From Acidobacteriota bacterium (GTDB lineage: Bacteria > Acidobacteriota > Terriglobia > Terriglobales > Acidobacteriaceae): a DNA stretch of 5,650 bases. Location of the stretch: the NCBI GenBank assembly GCA_003224835.1, contig QHZX01000010.1, positions 1 through 5,650 of the forward strand, read 5' to 3'. A program made the translations under genes and the position numbers. Below, in pieces: positions 1 through 5,088 of the stretch; positions within the stretch are counted from its first letter, which is position 1; each line of letters begins with the position of its first letter. The notes beneath the pieces are model-generated. The model searched no databases. It was not told where the DNA came from and was given only the letters and a program-made list of their open reading frames with translations.

Positions 1-46
1 TATGCTCAGTTTAGCATGTGCTCCGGAGAGGTCCTTCGAGAAGTAA

Positions 47-61
47 ACGCCACGCTGGCGT
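47..61 (-). terminator. Possible weak terminator of the small minus-strand gene
   Basis: A perfect 6-bp inverted repeat (ACGCCA, 3-base loop, TGGCGT) lies about 50 bases beyond the stop of the 60-residue gene. On the minus strand it is followed by TTTACTT, a short imperfect T tract. The stem is short and the T run is interrupted, so this is only a candidate. Confidence 0.3.
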
Positions 62-108
62 CTAGAGTGGAACAGTCTAGGAGCTGGAGAACAACGGGGA
101 CTGAAAAC

Positions 109-291
109 TTACGCCGCGCCGAAACTTTTGATTGACGGCGGCGGTCCGCGCCTATCGATTTTCAGCCGCCGGTTTTTCTCTTCCAGCAAGCGATCAATTT
201 CGCGAATCAGTTTCAGCAGTTCGTCAGGATCTTCCTCGACCGCCGCTTGTGCGCAGATGTCGAGCCAAAGTTCTCGCGTTTTGCCTTGCAC
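109..291 (-). CDS. Small coiled-coil-like hypothetical protein (60 aa)
   Basis: Function unknown. The product is a 60-residue soluble protein with no signal peptide or membrane segment. Residues 5-43 are strongly helix-forming: an RELWLDIC start, then an acidic stretch with DPDELLKLI and EIDRLLEEK. Leucines and isoleucines are spaced as in a short amphipathic helix or coiled coil. The tail is basic and proline-rich (RRGPPPS). I recall many Acidobacteriota small proteins with the same pattern of LWL near the N-terminus, then DP and LLEEK; that is recollection, not a search. The start is GTG at 291, supported by GAGG at 301-304 with a 9-base spacer. No partner gene is seen on this strand, so it is probably transcribed alone. 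It could be a small adaptor or regulatory protein, but nothing in the sequence says which. Confidence 0.72.
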   Translation of the reverse strand: MQGKTRELWLDICAQAAVEEDPDELLKLIREIDRLLEEKNRRLKIDRRGPPPSIKSFGAA

Positions 292-315
292 GGCGGAGTA
301 CCTCGCCTGCGGTAC

Positions 316-346
316 ATAATACGCCGAAAGTCACTGCTTGGAACAA
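316..346 (-). promoter_or_regulatory. Candidate promoter for the 60-aa gene
   Basis: On the minus strand TTGTTC (complement of 341-346) and TATTAT (complement of 316-321) form a sigma70-like pair, but the 19-base spacer is longer than ideal. It lies just upstream of the GAGG ribosome site and GTG start. Weak evidence. Confidence 0.25.
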
Positions 347-372
347 AGGAATTTCCGATTAGACGCATCGCG

Positions 373-463
373 GGGTGGGTTCGTCCAGGCACGCTGACCG
401 GCACTTGGCATAGCCCATCGGCTTTCATGCCGGACGTTCGTACGCGAGCCCTTCGAACCACCC
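373..463 (+). other. Self-complementary region upstream of an orphan terminator (candidate structured RNA)
   Basis: Within the gene-free stretch 292-686, GGGTGGGTTCG (373-383) can pair with CGAACCACCC (454-463) as ten base pairs with one bulged G. An alternative closing helix pairs GGGTTCG (377-383) with CGAGCCC (445-451) through one G-U. Inside, CCGGCA (398-403) pairs with TGCCGG (428-433), and AGCC (412-415) pairs with GGCT (420-423) around a 4-base loop. About 55 bases downstream is a clear plus-strand terminator. The combination suggests a small RNA or the leader of the 687 gene. I recognise no known riboswitch, 6S, SRP or tRNA signature, and no convincing plus-strand promoter was found. 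The folding was judged by eye. Confidence 0.3.
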
Positions 464-516
464 AACAAAACCCTCAATTCCGACAACGTACAAAGATCCT
501 CGGCGTTAATGCAGAC

Positions 517-542
517 GCCCCGTAAAAAAAGAGGGGCTTTTT
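517..542 (+). terminator. Intrinsic terminator with no protein gene upstream
   Basis: A GCCCC / GGGGC stem (517-521 with 533-537) closes an 11-base A-rich loop and runs straight into five Ts (538-542). The minus strand lacks a following T run, so it works on the plus strand only. It sits in the spacer between divergent genes, 145 bases before the 687 start, so it must end either an unannotated short transcript or an attenuated leader. Reading frames crossing it upstream (for example plus 247-525) look like chance. Confidence 0.6.
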
Positions 543-675
543 AGGGCAGACACCTTAGATAACATGCACTATTCATTACGATTTTCTACTGTTCCCCCTT
601 TATCGAGAGTAGATGCCCCCGTACAATTCATTCAACTCAGCTGCTTCACAAGCGGCCAATAATTTAAATAAAGCT

Positions 676-681
676 GGAGAG
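676..681 (+). promoter_or_regulatory. Ribosome binding site of the secreted-protein gene
   Basis: GGAGAG is followed by a 5-base spacer and ATG at 687. It fixes that start over the out-of-frame ATG at 682. The 40 bases upstream are AT-rich (AATAATTTAAATAAAG), as expected near a promoter, but no well-spaced -35/-10 pair stands out. Confidence 0.65.
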
Positions 682-686
682 ATGTA

Positions 687-1463
687 ATGAAAGTTGGGAA
701 ATTCCTCGCAGGTATATGTCTGTCTTTGTGCGTTTTAGCACCGTCGTTCGCGGGCGCAACCACATTTTATGATCTGCAGTCCAAAAAGGGCTGGTCGGGT
801 TATGCTTTGCTGCCTCCAAGTTGGGGCATTTGTTCGAGCTGCACTTCAACTGGATCTCGATTGAAGTGGTCATGGACTCCTAATGTAAGTTCGCCATCCA
901 TGGATAGCAAGTCAACAAAATCGTATTACGGCGGTGGAACAACACAGTGGGGAGACGTTCTCTGGAATAATCACCTGGTTGGGTCTTTCTCTTCCGTCGG
1001 TCTTCCGGATTACAGCCACACCTTAACCGCATCGCTACACAATTTCACTTACGACGTTTATTTCTGGGTCAGCAAAGCAAGCGTCTCGCAGGCACTGGAG
1101 TTCGATATCAACCAGTTCACTGGCGGCAAATCATTCATTTGGGGCCATGAATGCCGGATCGCAGGCGGCCACCAATGGGACACCTACGACAATATCAACA
1201 AAAAATGGGTGCCGACCGGGGTGTCTTGCTATCCGATAAGCGGCGCCTGGAATCACTTGATCATTCAGGTCCAGCGTACGAGTGGCAATCGCTTGCTATT
1301 TAAGTCGATCACGCTAAACGGAAAAACCGCTACCCTGAACATTTATAGATATCCGACTTCAACCTCATGGCATGGAGTCACTATCAACTATCAGATAGAC
1401 GGAAACAGATACGGTACGCCTTACTCGGTCTATCTCGATAAGGTGAAGTTCGCGATGTGGTAG
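687..1463 (+). CDS. Secreted beta-rich protein, possible concanavalin A-like fold
   Basis: The 258-residue product has a textbook Sec signal peptide: MKVGK, a hydrophobic core to about residue 18, and AGA at 22-24 before the mature TTFYDLQ start. There is no usable lipobox, so it is probably released to the periplasm or medium. The mature part is rich in Trp, Tyr, Ser, Gly and Asn and looks all-beta. Four cysteines (C49, C52, C156, C181) could form two disulphides. Notable segments are TQWGDVLWNNHLVG (86-99), ALEFDINQF (136-144), WGHECRIAGGHQWD (152-165) and the C-terminal YSVYLDKVKF (246-255), a typical closing strand of jelly-roll lectin or LamG-like sandwiches. I recall similar unnamed proteins in Acidobacteriota. 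Glycan binding or glycosidase activity is possible, but no catalytic pair can be assigned with confidence. It is monocistronic, with its own ribosome site and terminator. Confidence 0.85.
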   Translation: MKVGKFLAGICLSLCVLAPSFAGATTFYDLQSKKGWSGYALLPPSWGICSSCTSTGSRLKWSWTPNVSSPSMDSKSTKSYYGGGTTQWGDVLWNNHLVGSFSSVGLPDYSHTLTASLHNFTYDVYFWVSKASVSQALEFDINQFTGGKSFIWGHECRIAGGHQWDTYDNINKKWVPTGVSCYPISGAWNHLIIQVQRTSGNRLLFKSITLNGKTATLNIYRYPTSTSWHGVTINYQIDGNRYGTPYSVYLDKVKFAMW

Positions 1464-1493
1464 AAGTAACTGCGACTCACAATTGATAAAACG

Positions 1494-1524
1494 AAAAAGC
1501 CTGCCGGAAACGGCGGGCTTTTTT
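1494..1524. terminator. Bidirectional intrinsic terminator between convergent genes
   Basis: A long stem pairs 1494-1506 with 1511-1523 around a GAAA tetraloop. The GC core (GCCTGCCG / CGGCGGGC) has one G-U pair and is flanked by an A run on the left and a T run on the right, so it can act on both strands. It starts 30 bases after the secreted-protein stop and lies 22 bases beyond the opgC-like stop, serving both. Confidence 0.9.
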
Positions 1525-1546
1525 GATCCCCAAGATTCCGAACGCT

Positions 1547-2695
1547 TTAAACCGGACGCGAAGGCTGCACCTTGAGAGGGGCCAGTTTATGTACTCCGGC
1601 CTTCGTTCCTCTCCTGTTGACAACGGTACCCGTGAGGACGAGAGAGAACAAACTTATGGCGACCAGGGTCACAGCCGGCCAGCCCGTGAGCATGGCATTA
1701 TTCCCCATGATCGTGAGGGCAAAAAATACGCACAGTAGATGCACGCAAAAAACCTGCAGCGAAGCTTGGCCAATCATCACCAGCGGCCGGATTGCCAGAA
1801 GTTTGAGCACAGATCGGAACCTGATGGCCAGTATTGCGATAGCTGTGAAATCGATGATGCGCCCGAACCCAAAGTTCCATTTGTCGAGCAAGGGGGCAAG
1901 CTTCCCCAATTCCATACTTTCTTCCATCTGCACGTAACGCAGCGTTAGAAATAAAAGAGCTATTACGGCTGCGGGGAGAACGATCCTTTTCTTATGCGCC
2001 CACTCCTCGAGAGGCAGACCGTGTCCGGCCCAGCGCACGCCCAGCCATAGGCCGACTAACCACCAAAGTTGCCATGCCCAAAGATCGAAAGCCCCCATTT
2101 CATTTAGCGGGATCTGCAATCCGAACGCATGCGTCAACCAGTTGTACACCATGGTTTTAAGACCAAACTGGGCGAACAACCAAAATGCAAAGCTAACCGC
2201 GAAAGCTAACTTCCAGCCGAATCGCATGGCGAGCAGCACTGCGAATGGGGTTAGGGCCAGGAAAATGATGTAAACCGGCAGAATGTCGAGCAGCGGTGGC
2301 CGGTAGATCATGAATGCCGCGTCAACAAAAGCCCGTGGCCGGCCAACCGTAAAATAATAGTTGAGCAGGTTGTGCACCGCTGGTCGATTACCGCGGGCAG
2401 CGATTGGCGCCTCAATCACGAAAGCAAACGCAAGCAACAAGAGCTGATACCCATATAAACGTGCAGCCCGCATCCAGACATTCCGGGACATTGCAGTGTT
2501 GCCTTCGCGCTCCACCAGCCGGGCGCATATCCTGCCGGTAAACAGGGCAGACAGAAAGATGAAGCCCTCAGTGGCGGCGAAGAAGCCTAACGGCTGGTTC
2601 ACATACGTGCTCAGGACAGTAGGCAAGTGCGTGCACGTCATCCAGACCAGCATGAACCCGCGCAGAGCGTCAACTTCTTCGATTCGGTTAGTCAT
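1547..2695 (-). CDS. opgC: OpgC-family membrane acyltransferase
   Basis: This 382-residue polytopic inner-membrane protein is of the OpgC type, related to acyltransferase-3. In Proteobacteria OpgC transfers succinyl groups onto periplasmic glucans; the substrate here is unknown. Supporting segments are EVDALRGF at 7-14, a conserved-type histidine in CTHLPT (H23), EGFIFLSALFTGR (43-55, the E-x-FxFLSG block of the family), YRPPLLDILPVYI (131-143), LLDKWNFGFGRIIDF (269-283) and GQASLQVFCVHLL (309-321). Roughly ten hydrophobic segments are visible (for example 84-99, 137-157, 161-178, 206-221, 238-252, 281-292, 313-330, 337-357). Length fits the family. The ATG overlaps the TGA of a short upstream frame (ATGA), so translation may be coupled; the gene's own ribosome site is weak. 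No glucan-synthesis genes (opgG, opgH) are present here, so the symbol denotes family only. Confidence 0.85.
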   Translation of the reverse strand: MTNRIEEVDALRGFMLVWMTCTHLPTVLSTYVNQPLGFFAATEGFIFLSALFTGRICARLVEREGNTAMSRNVWMRAARLYGYQLLLLAFAFVIEAPIAARGNRPAVHNLLNYYFTVGRPRAFVDAAFMIYRPPLLDILPVYIIFLALTPFAVLLAMRFGWKLAFAVSFAFWLFAQFGLKTMVYNWLTHAFGLQIPLNEMGAFDLWAWQLWWLVGLWLGVRWAGHGLPLEEWAHKKRIVLPAAVIALLFLTLRYVQMEESMELGKLAPLLDKWNFGFGRIIDFTAIAILAIRFRSVLKLLAIRPLVMIGQASLQVFCVHLLCVFFALTIMGNNAMLTGWPAVTLVAISLFSLVLTGTVVNRRGTKAGVHKLAPLKVQPSRPV

Positions 2696-2820
2696 CGGCC
2701 TTTGGTCTTCATTTTCACTCTCGCGTCGGGTTCACTGATTGCACGTGCATCGCCATGACAGCGAGCAGTGACGATCGATAGGAAATCTTCCGTCCAGGCG
2801 CCCACCTCCAACGCCCGCAT
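2692..2820 (-). CDS. Short reading frame coupled to opgC, possible gene remnant (42 aa)
   Basis: A minus-strand frame of 42 codons starts at ATG 2820 and ends at a TGA that overlaps the opgC-like ATG (ATGA). The peptide looks protein-like: MRALEVGAWTEDFLSIVTAR followed by a charged tail ending KMKTKGR. The same frame continues upstream of the ATG with IERNRIEDA, in the same helical style, up to a TAA. The ATG may therefore be internal and the 5' part lost, as expected of the C-terminal remnant of a larger gene. I do not recognise the family. No good ribosome site precedes ATG 2820. It may be a real small leader gene, a decayed operon partner of opgC, or chance; the ATGA junction favours one of the first two. 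Confidence 0.4.
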   Translation of the reverse strand: MRALEVGAWTEDFLSIVTARCHGDARAISEPDARVKMKTKGR

Positions 2821-2881
2821 AGCATCTTCGATGCGGTTCCGCTCGATTTAGTGTCAACTGATAAATTAATTGCACATCCAA

Positions 2882-2932
2882 CTTTCAAACATTGTGCCTT
2901 CCTGATTGAAAGCGTGGCTCAAGAATGCTTGA
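2882..2932. promoter_or_regulatory. Inverted repeats upstream of the isomerase gene (candidate operator)
   Basis: CTTTCAA (2882-2888) and TTGAAAG (2906-2912) form a perfect 7-bp inverted repeat with a 17-base gap. Immediately after, TCAAG-AATG-CTTGA (2919-2932) is a second palindrome sharing the TCAA/TTGA half. Both lie in the divergent spacer between the opgC and isomerase transcription units. A regulator binding TCAA/TTGA half-sites is plausible but unproven; AT-rich spacers give such repeats by chance. Confidence 0.3.
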
Positions 2933-2939
2933 TTAGAAT

Positions 2940-2970
2940 GTGACAGGATAAAGCTTGCGGAGCCTAAAAT
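2940..2970 (+). promoter_or_regulatory. Candidate promoter of the isomerase-transporter unit
   Basis: GTGACA (2940-2945) and TAAAAT (2965-2970) each match the sigma70 consensus at five of six positions, but the 19-base spacer is long. Transcription would begin near 2977, leaving a leader of about 30 bases. The position just downstream of the inverted repeats fits a regulated promoter. Confidence 0.3.
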
Positions 2971-2973
2971 GTA

Positions 2974-2989
2974 AGGGAGGTAATTCCCT
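2974..2989 (+). promoter_or_regulatory. Hairpin holding a strong Shine-Dalgarno-like sequence before the isomerase start
   Basis: AGGGA (2974-2978) pairs with TCCCT (2985-2989) around GGTAAT, so the excellent AGGGAGG motif is partly in the stem. That motif is 26 bases before ATG 3007, too far for direct use, and no in-frame ATG, GTG or TTG start lies closer to it. The usable site is more likely GGAAAG at 2990-2995 with an 11-base spacer. The hairpin could be regulatory or accidental. Confidence 0.3.
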
Positions 2990-3006
2990 GGAAAGTCGAA
3001 CACATC

Positions 3007-3828
3007 ATGAGCTCGAATCCTGAAATCGAAAAACTCGTGTTTCGCCGGACTAACGAACGTCAGGGCCGTCATATTGCTGTTAGTCCAAAGAACAGCTCGA
3101 TGCGCCATCTCGAATATGGTCGCATCATCCTTGAAGGTGCCAAGAGCGCCGAGTCGTTTTCTACAGGTGGTCGCGAAACCGGGCTGATCTGCCTTAATGG
3201 AAAGGCGGTCGTCACGGTTGACGGTAAAAAGCATTCGCTCGAAACTTATGATTCCATCTATATTCCTCGAGACTCTTCCGTCGAAGTAAGCACCGACTCC
3301 ATCGTCGATTTGGCCGAGTTCTCTGCCGAAGTCTCCAATCGTTATCCCTTACAAGTGGTGCCATTCTCCGAAATAGAAAAAAATCCAGGATTAAAGTTCA
3401 GCACAGGGGGCTCCGGCTGCAAGCGTCAGGTTCACATGCTCCTGGCTAAAAACATTGAGGCGGGAAGGCTGATTGCCGGGTTCACAGTGTCCGATCCGGG
3501 TAATTGGACCAGTTGGCCTCCGCACGAGCACGGCGAAATGCTGGAGGAGGTATATGTGTACTTTAAGATGCCAGATCCAGCGTTCGCCATCCAACTTGTG
3601 TATAACAACACTGACCGTCCGGAGCTGGTCACGGTGGTGCGCGATGGCGATGCCGTATTGATGCCTACCGGATTTCACCCCAACGTCTCGGTTCCTGGTC
3701 ACAAAATTTGTTTCCTCTGGGCGATGGCGGCGCACCGGGAAATCAAAGACCGTCAGTTCGGCGTCGTCAATGTCCAACCAGGATTTGACCAGGGATCATC
3801 CGGTCTGGAAGCAGGCCGCAAACAATAG
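3007..3828 (+). CDS. iolB: IolB/KduI-family sugar-acid isomerase (5-deoxy-glucuronate isomerase-like)
   Basis: The 273-residue cytosolic bicupin belongs to the KduI/IolB family. IolB converts 5-deoxy-glucuronate to 2-deoxy-5-keto-gluconate in myo-inositol breakdown; KduI isomerises 5-keto-4-deoxyuronate from pectin or alginate. The C-terminal cupin carries GNWTSWPPHEHGEMLEEVY (165-183). H173, H175, E180 and H224 give spacings of 2, 5 and 44, close to the family's zinc ligands. The stretch around residues 214-260 (DGDAVLMPTGFHPNVSVPGH, then FGVVNVQPGF) is IolB-like. The N-terminal cupin (about 30-115) is degenerate, as usual. Length fits. ATG 3007 is the first in-frame start; its ribosome site is modest. 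The transporter remnant begins 16 bases downstream, so the two were probably one operon. Other inositol genes (iolC, iolD, iolG) are not in the window, so the precise substrate is uncertain. Confidence 0.85.
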   Translation: MSSNPEIEKLVFRRTNERQGRHIAVSPKNSSMRHLEYGRIILEGAKSAESFSTGGRETGLICLNGKAVVTVDGKKHSLETYDSIYIPRDSSVEVSTDSIVDLAEFSAEVSNRYPLQVVPFSEIEKNPGLKFSTGGSGCKRQVHMLLAKNIEAGRLIAGFTVSDPGNWTSWPPHEHGEMLEEVYVYFKMPDPAFAIQLVYNNTDRPELVTVVRDGDAVLMPTGFHPNVSVPGHKICFLWAMAAHREIKDRQFGVVNVQPGFDQGSSGLEAGRKQ

Positions 3829-3844
3829 CGAATCCGGCCTCTCC

Positions 3845-3928
3845 ATGGCTCCCCTTCCAACGTCCGATTCGCAGCCATCGCTAGACTCTCCAAGAATTAC
3901 ATGGACCGCCAGGTCCTCGGCGTCCTGA
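3845..3928 (+). pseudogene. Out-of-frame N-terminal tail of the MFS transporter
   Basis: An ATG 16 bases after the isomerase stop opens a 27-codon frame. It reads as a typical hydrophilic MFS N-terminal tail (MAPLPTSDSQ at the start, SPRITW at residues 15-20) and ends at TGA 3926-3928. In this transporter family such a tail leads through an R-x-x-W segment into helix 1, which ends in INYMDRQ. Here RITW is encoded by the same bases that, one frame over, encode NYMD. Helix 1 is therefore missing and the tail is out of frame with the body that starts at 3901. It is best read as the 5' end of a broken gene. The ATG has no obvious ribosome site of its own, consistent with coupling to the isomerase gene. 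Confidence 0.5.
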
Positions 3929-5088
3929 AAACCACACTGCAACATACTTTCGGCTGGAACGAGATCGACTACGGAAACCTGGTATTCGCGTTTCAAACGG
4001 CGTACGCCGTCGGAATGGTTGTGATGGGGCGACTCATCGACGGCCTGGGCACCAAAATTGGTTACGCTCTGGCAATGATCTTTTGGAGTTTGGCGGCAAT
4101 GGGCCATGCCGCGGCGAGTTCTTTAGCTGGCTTTACCGCCGCCCGGGCTGGGCTAGGTTTTGGAGAAGCCGGAGTCTTTCCCGCGAGTATCAAAAGCGTC
4201 GCTGAGTGGTTCCCCAGAAAGGAGCGATCACTCGCGATCGGGATTTTCAACGCTGGATCAAATGTTGGCGCAATTCTGACGCCCCTGCTTGTCCCCTGGA
4301 TCACGGTTCGTTGGGGCTGGCGCTGGGCCTTCCTGATAACTGGAGCGGTGGGATTCCTGTGGCTGATTCTGTGGTTGATGTTTTATCGCAAACCCGAGGA
4401 ACACCCGCGGCTTTCAAAAAGCGAACTGGCTTACATTTGCAGTGACCGCTTAATGACGGTGAGCCGGATCAGCTGGGCGAGCCTGATTTCATATCGTGCG
4501 GCGTGGGCGTTCGTTGCCGGAAAATTCTTCATTGATCCCATCTGGTGGTTTTACCTGTTCTGGGTTCCGGACTTTCTGCAGCGCAACCATGGACTGGCAT
4601 TGATGCAGATTGGCGTACCGATCGTTGTGATCTATGTCATCGCGGATATCGGCAGCGTCGCCGGCGGCTGGCTTTCCGCCTGGATGATTCGACGAGGAAA
4701 GAGTGTCAACTTCGCCCGCAAGACCACCATGCTGCTTTGCGCAATGTGCATTCTTCCCATTGTTGCGGCATACAGAATCGAGGGCCTCTGGGGAGCCGTT
4801 CTGATTATTGGCCTGGCGGCGGGCGGACATCAGGGTTTTTCGGCCAATCTGTTCGCTGTCCCGTCTGATACTTTTCCGTCGCAGGCAGTGGGCTCTGTAG
4901 TCGGCATGGGCGGCATGGCGGGAGCAATCGGAGGAATGTTGATCGCTAAAATTGTGGGTTACACCCTGCAGTGGACCGGCAGCTACATGATTCCCTTTCT
5001 CATCGCGGGATCGGCATATTTTGTCGCGCTGGCCTGCATCCACATCCTCTCGCCGAAGCTCCAGCCGGTAGAGTTTCGGCAAAGCTAA
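3901..5088 (+). CDS. ExuT-like MFS sugar-acid transporter lacking its first membrane helix
   Basis: The readable body is 395 residues; ExuT of E. coli, from memory, is about 430. It is a major facilitator of the anion:cation symporter group, expected to import hexuronates or related acids across the inner membrane. Visible signatures are DRQVLGVLK at the start, motif A GRLIDGLGTK (43-52), GFGEAGVFPASIK (86-98), EWFPRKERSLAIGIFNAGSN (102-121), the central loop FYRKPEEHPRLSKSELAYI (161-179), DPIWWFYLFW (212-221) and GMGGMAGAIGGMLIAK (335-350). About eleven helices remain. Family members normally have some 30 more residues including helix 1, ending in INYMDRQ. ATG 3901 is simply the Met of that motif and has no ribosome site. 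The gene is thus probably frameshifted by a small deletion (see 3845-3928). It follows the isomerase gene, in the same frame but past its stop. Confidence 0.8.
   Translation: MDRQVLGVLKTTLQHTFGWNEIDYGNLVFAFQTAYAVGMVVMGRLIDGLGTKIGYALAMIFWSLAAMGHAAASSLAGFTAARAGLGFGEAGVFPASIKSVAEWFPRKERSLAIGIFNAGSNVGAILTPLLVPWITVRWGWRWAFLITGAVGFLWLILWLMFYRKPEEHPRLSKSELAYICSDRLMTVSRISWASLISYRAAWAFVAGKFFIDPIWWFYLFWVPDFLQRNHGLALMQIGVPIVVIYVIADIGSVAGGWLSAWMIRRGKSVNFARKTTMLLCAMCILPIVAAYRIEGLWGAVLIIGLAAGGHQGFSANLFAVPSDTFPSQAVGSVVGMGGMAGAIGGMLIAKIVGYTLQWTGSYMIPFLIAGSAYFVALACIHILSPKLQPVEFRQS

Noticed and set aside
60..83. Direct repeat GTCTAG at 60-65 and 75-80
   Set aside because: Only two short copies, with no flanking mobile-element or array structure.
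440..465. TTCGAACC, resembling the T-arm of a tRNA
   Set aside because: The flanking bases do not form a T stem, and no acceptor, D-arm or anticodon arm can be built around it on either strand.
213..525. Frames on both strands across the divergent spacer (minus 213-461, plus 247-525)
   Set aside because: They overlap the small coiled-coil gene, are rich in Arg and Pro without a pattern, and have no ribosome site; judged chance frames.
1523..1948. Plus-strand frames opposite the 3' part of the opgC-like gene
   Set aside because: They are shadows of a clear membrane-protein gene on the other strand and lack signal or domain features.
2866..3234. Minus-strand 122-codon frame overlapping the 5' end of the isomerase gene
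   Set aside because: Most of it is antisense to the well-supported isomerase coding sequence, and its residues show no recognisable domain.
4489..5082. Minus-strand 197-codon frame inside the transporter gene
   Set aside because: It is fully antisense to conserved MFS sequence. Its composition (rich in R, H, D, Q, with no domain) is typical of a mirror frame.
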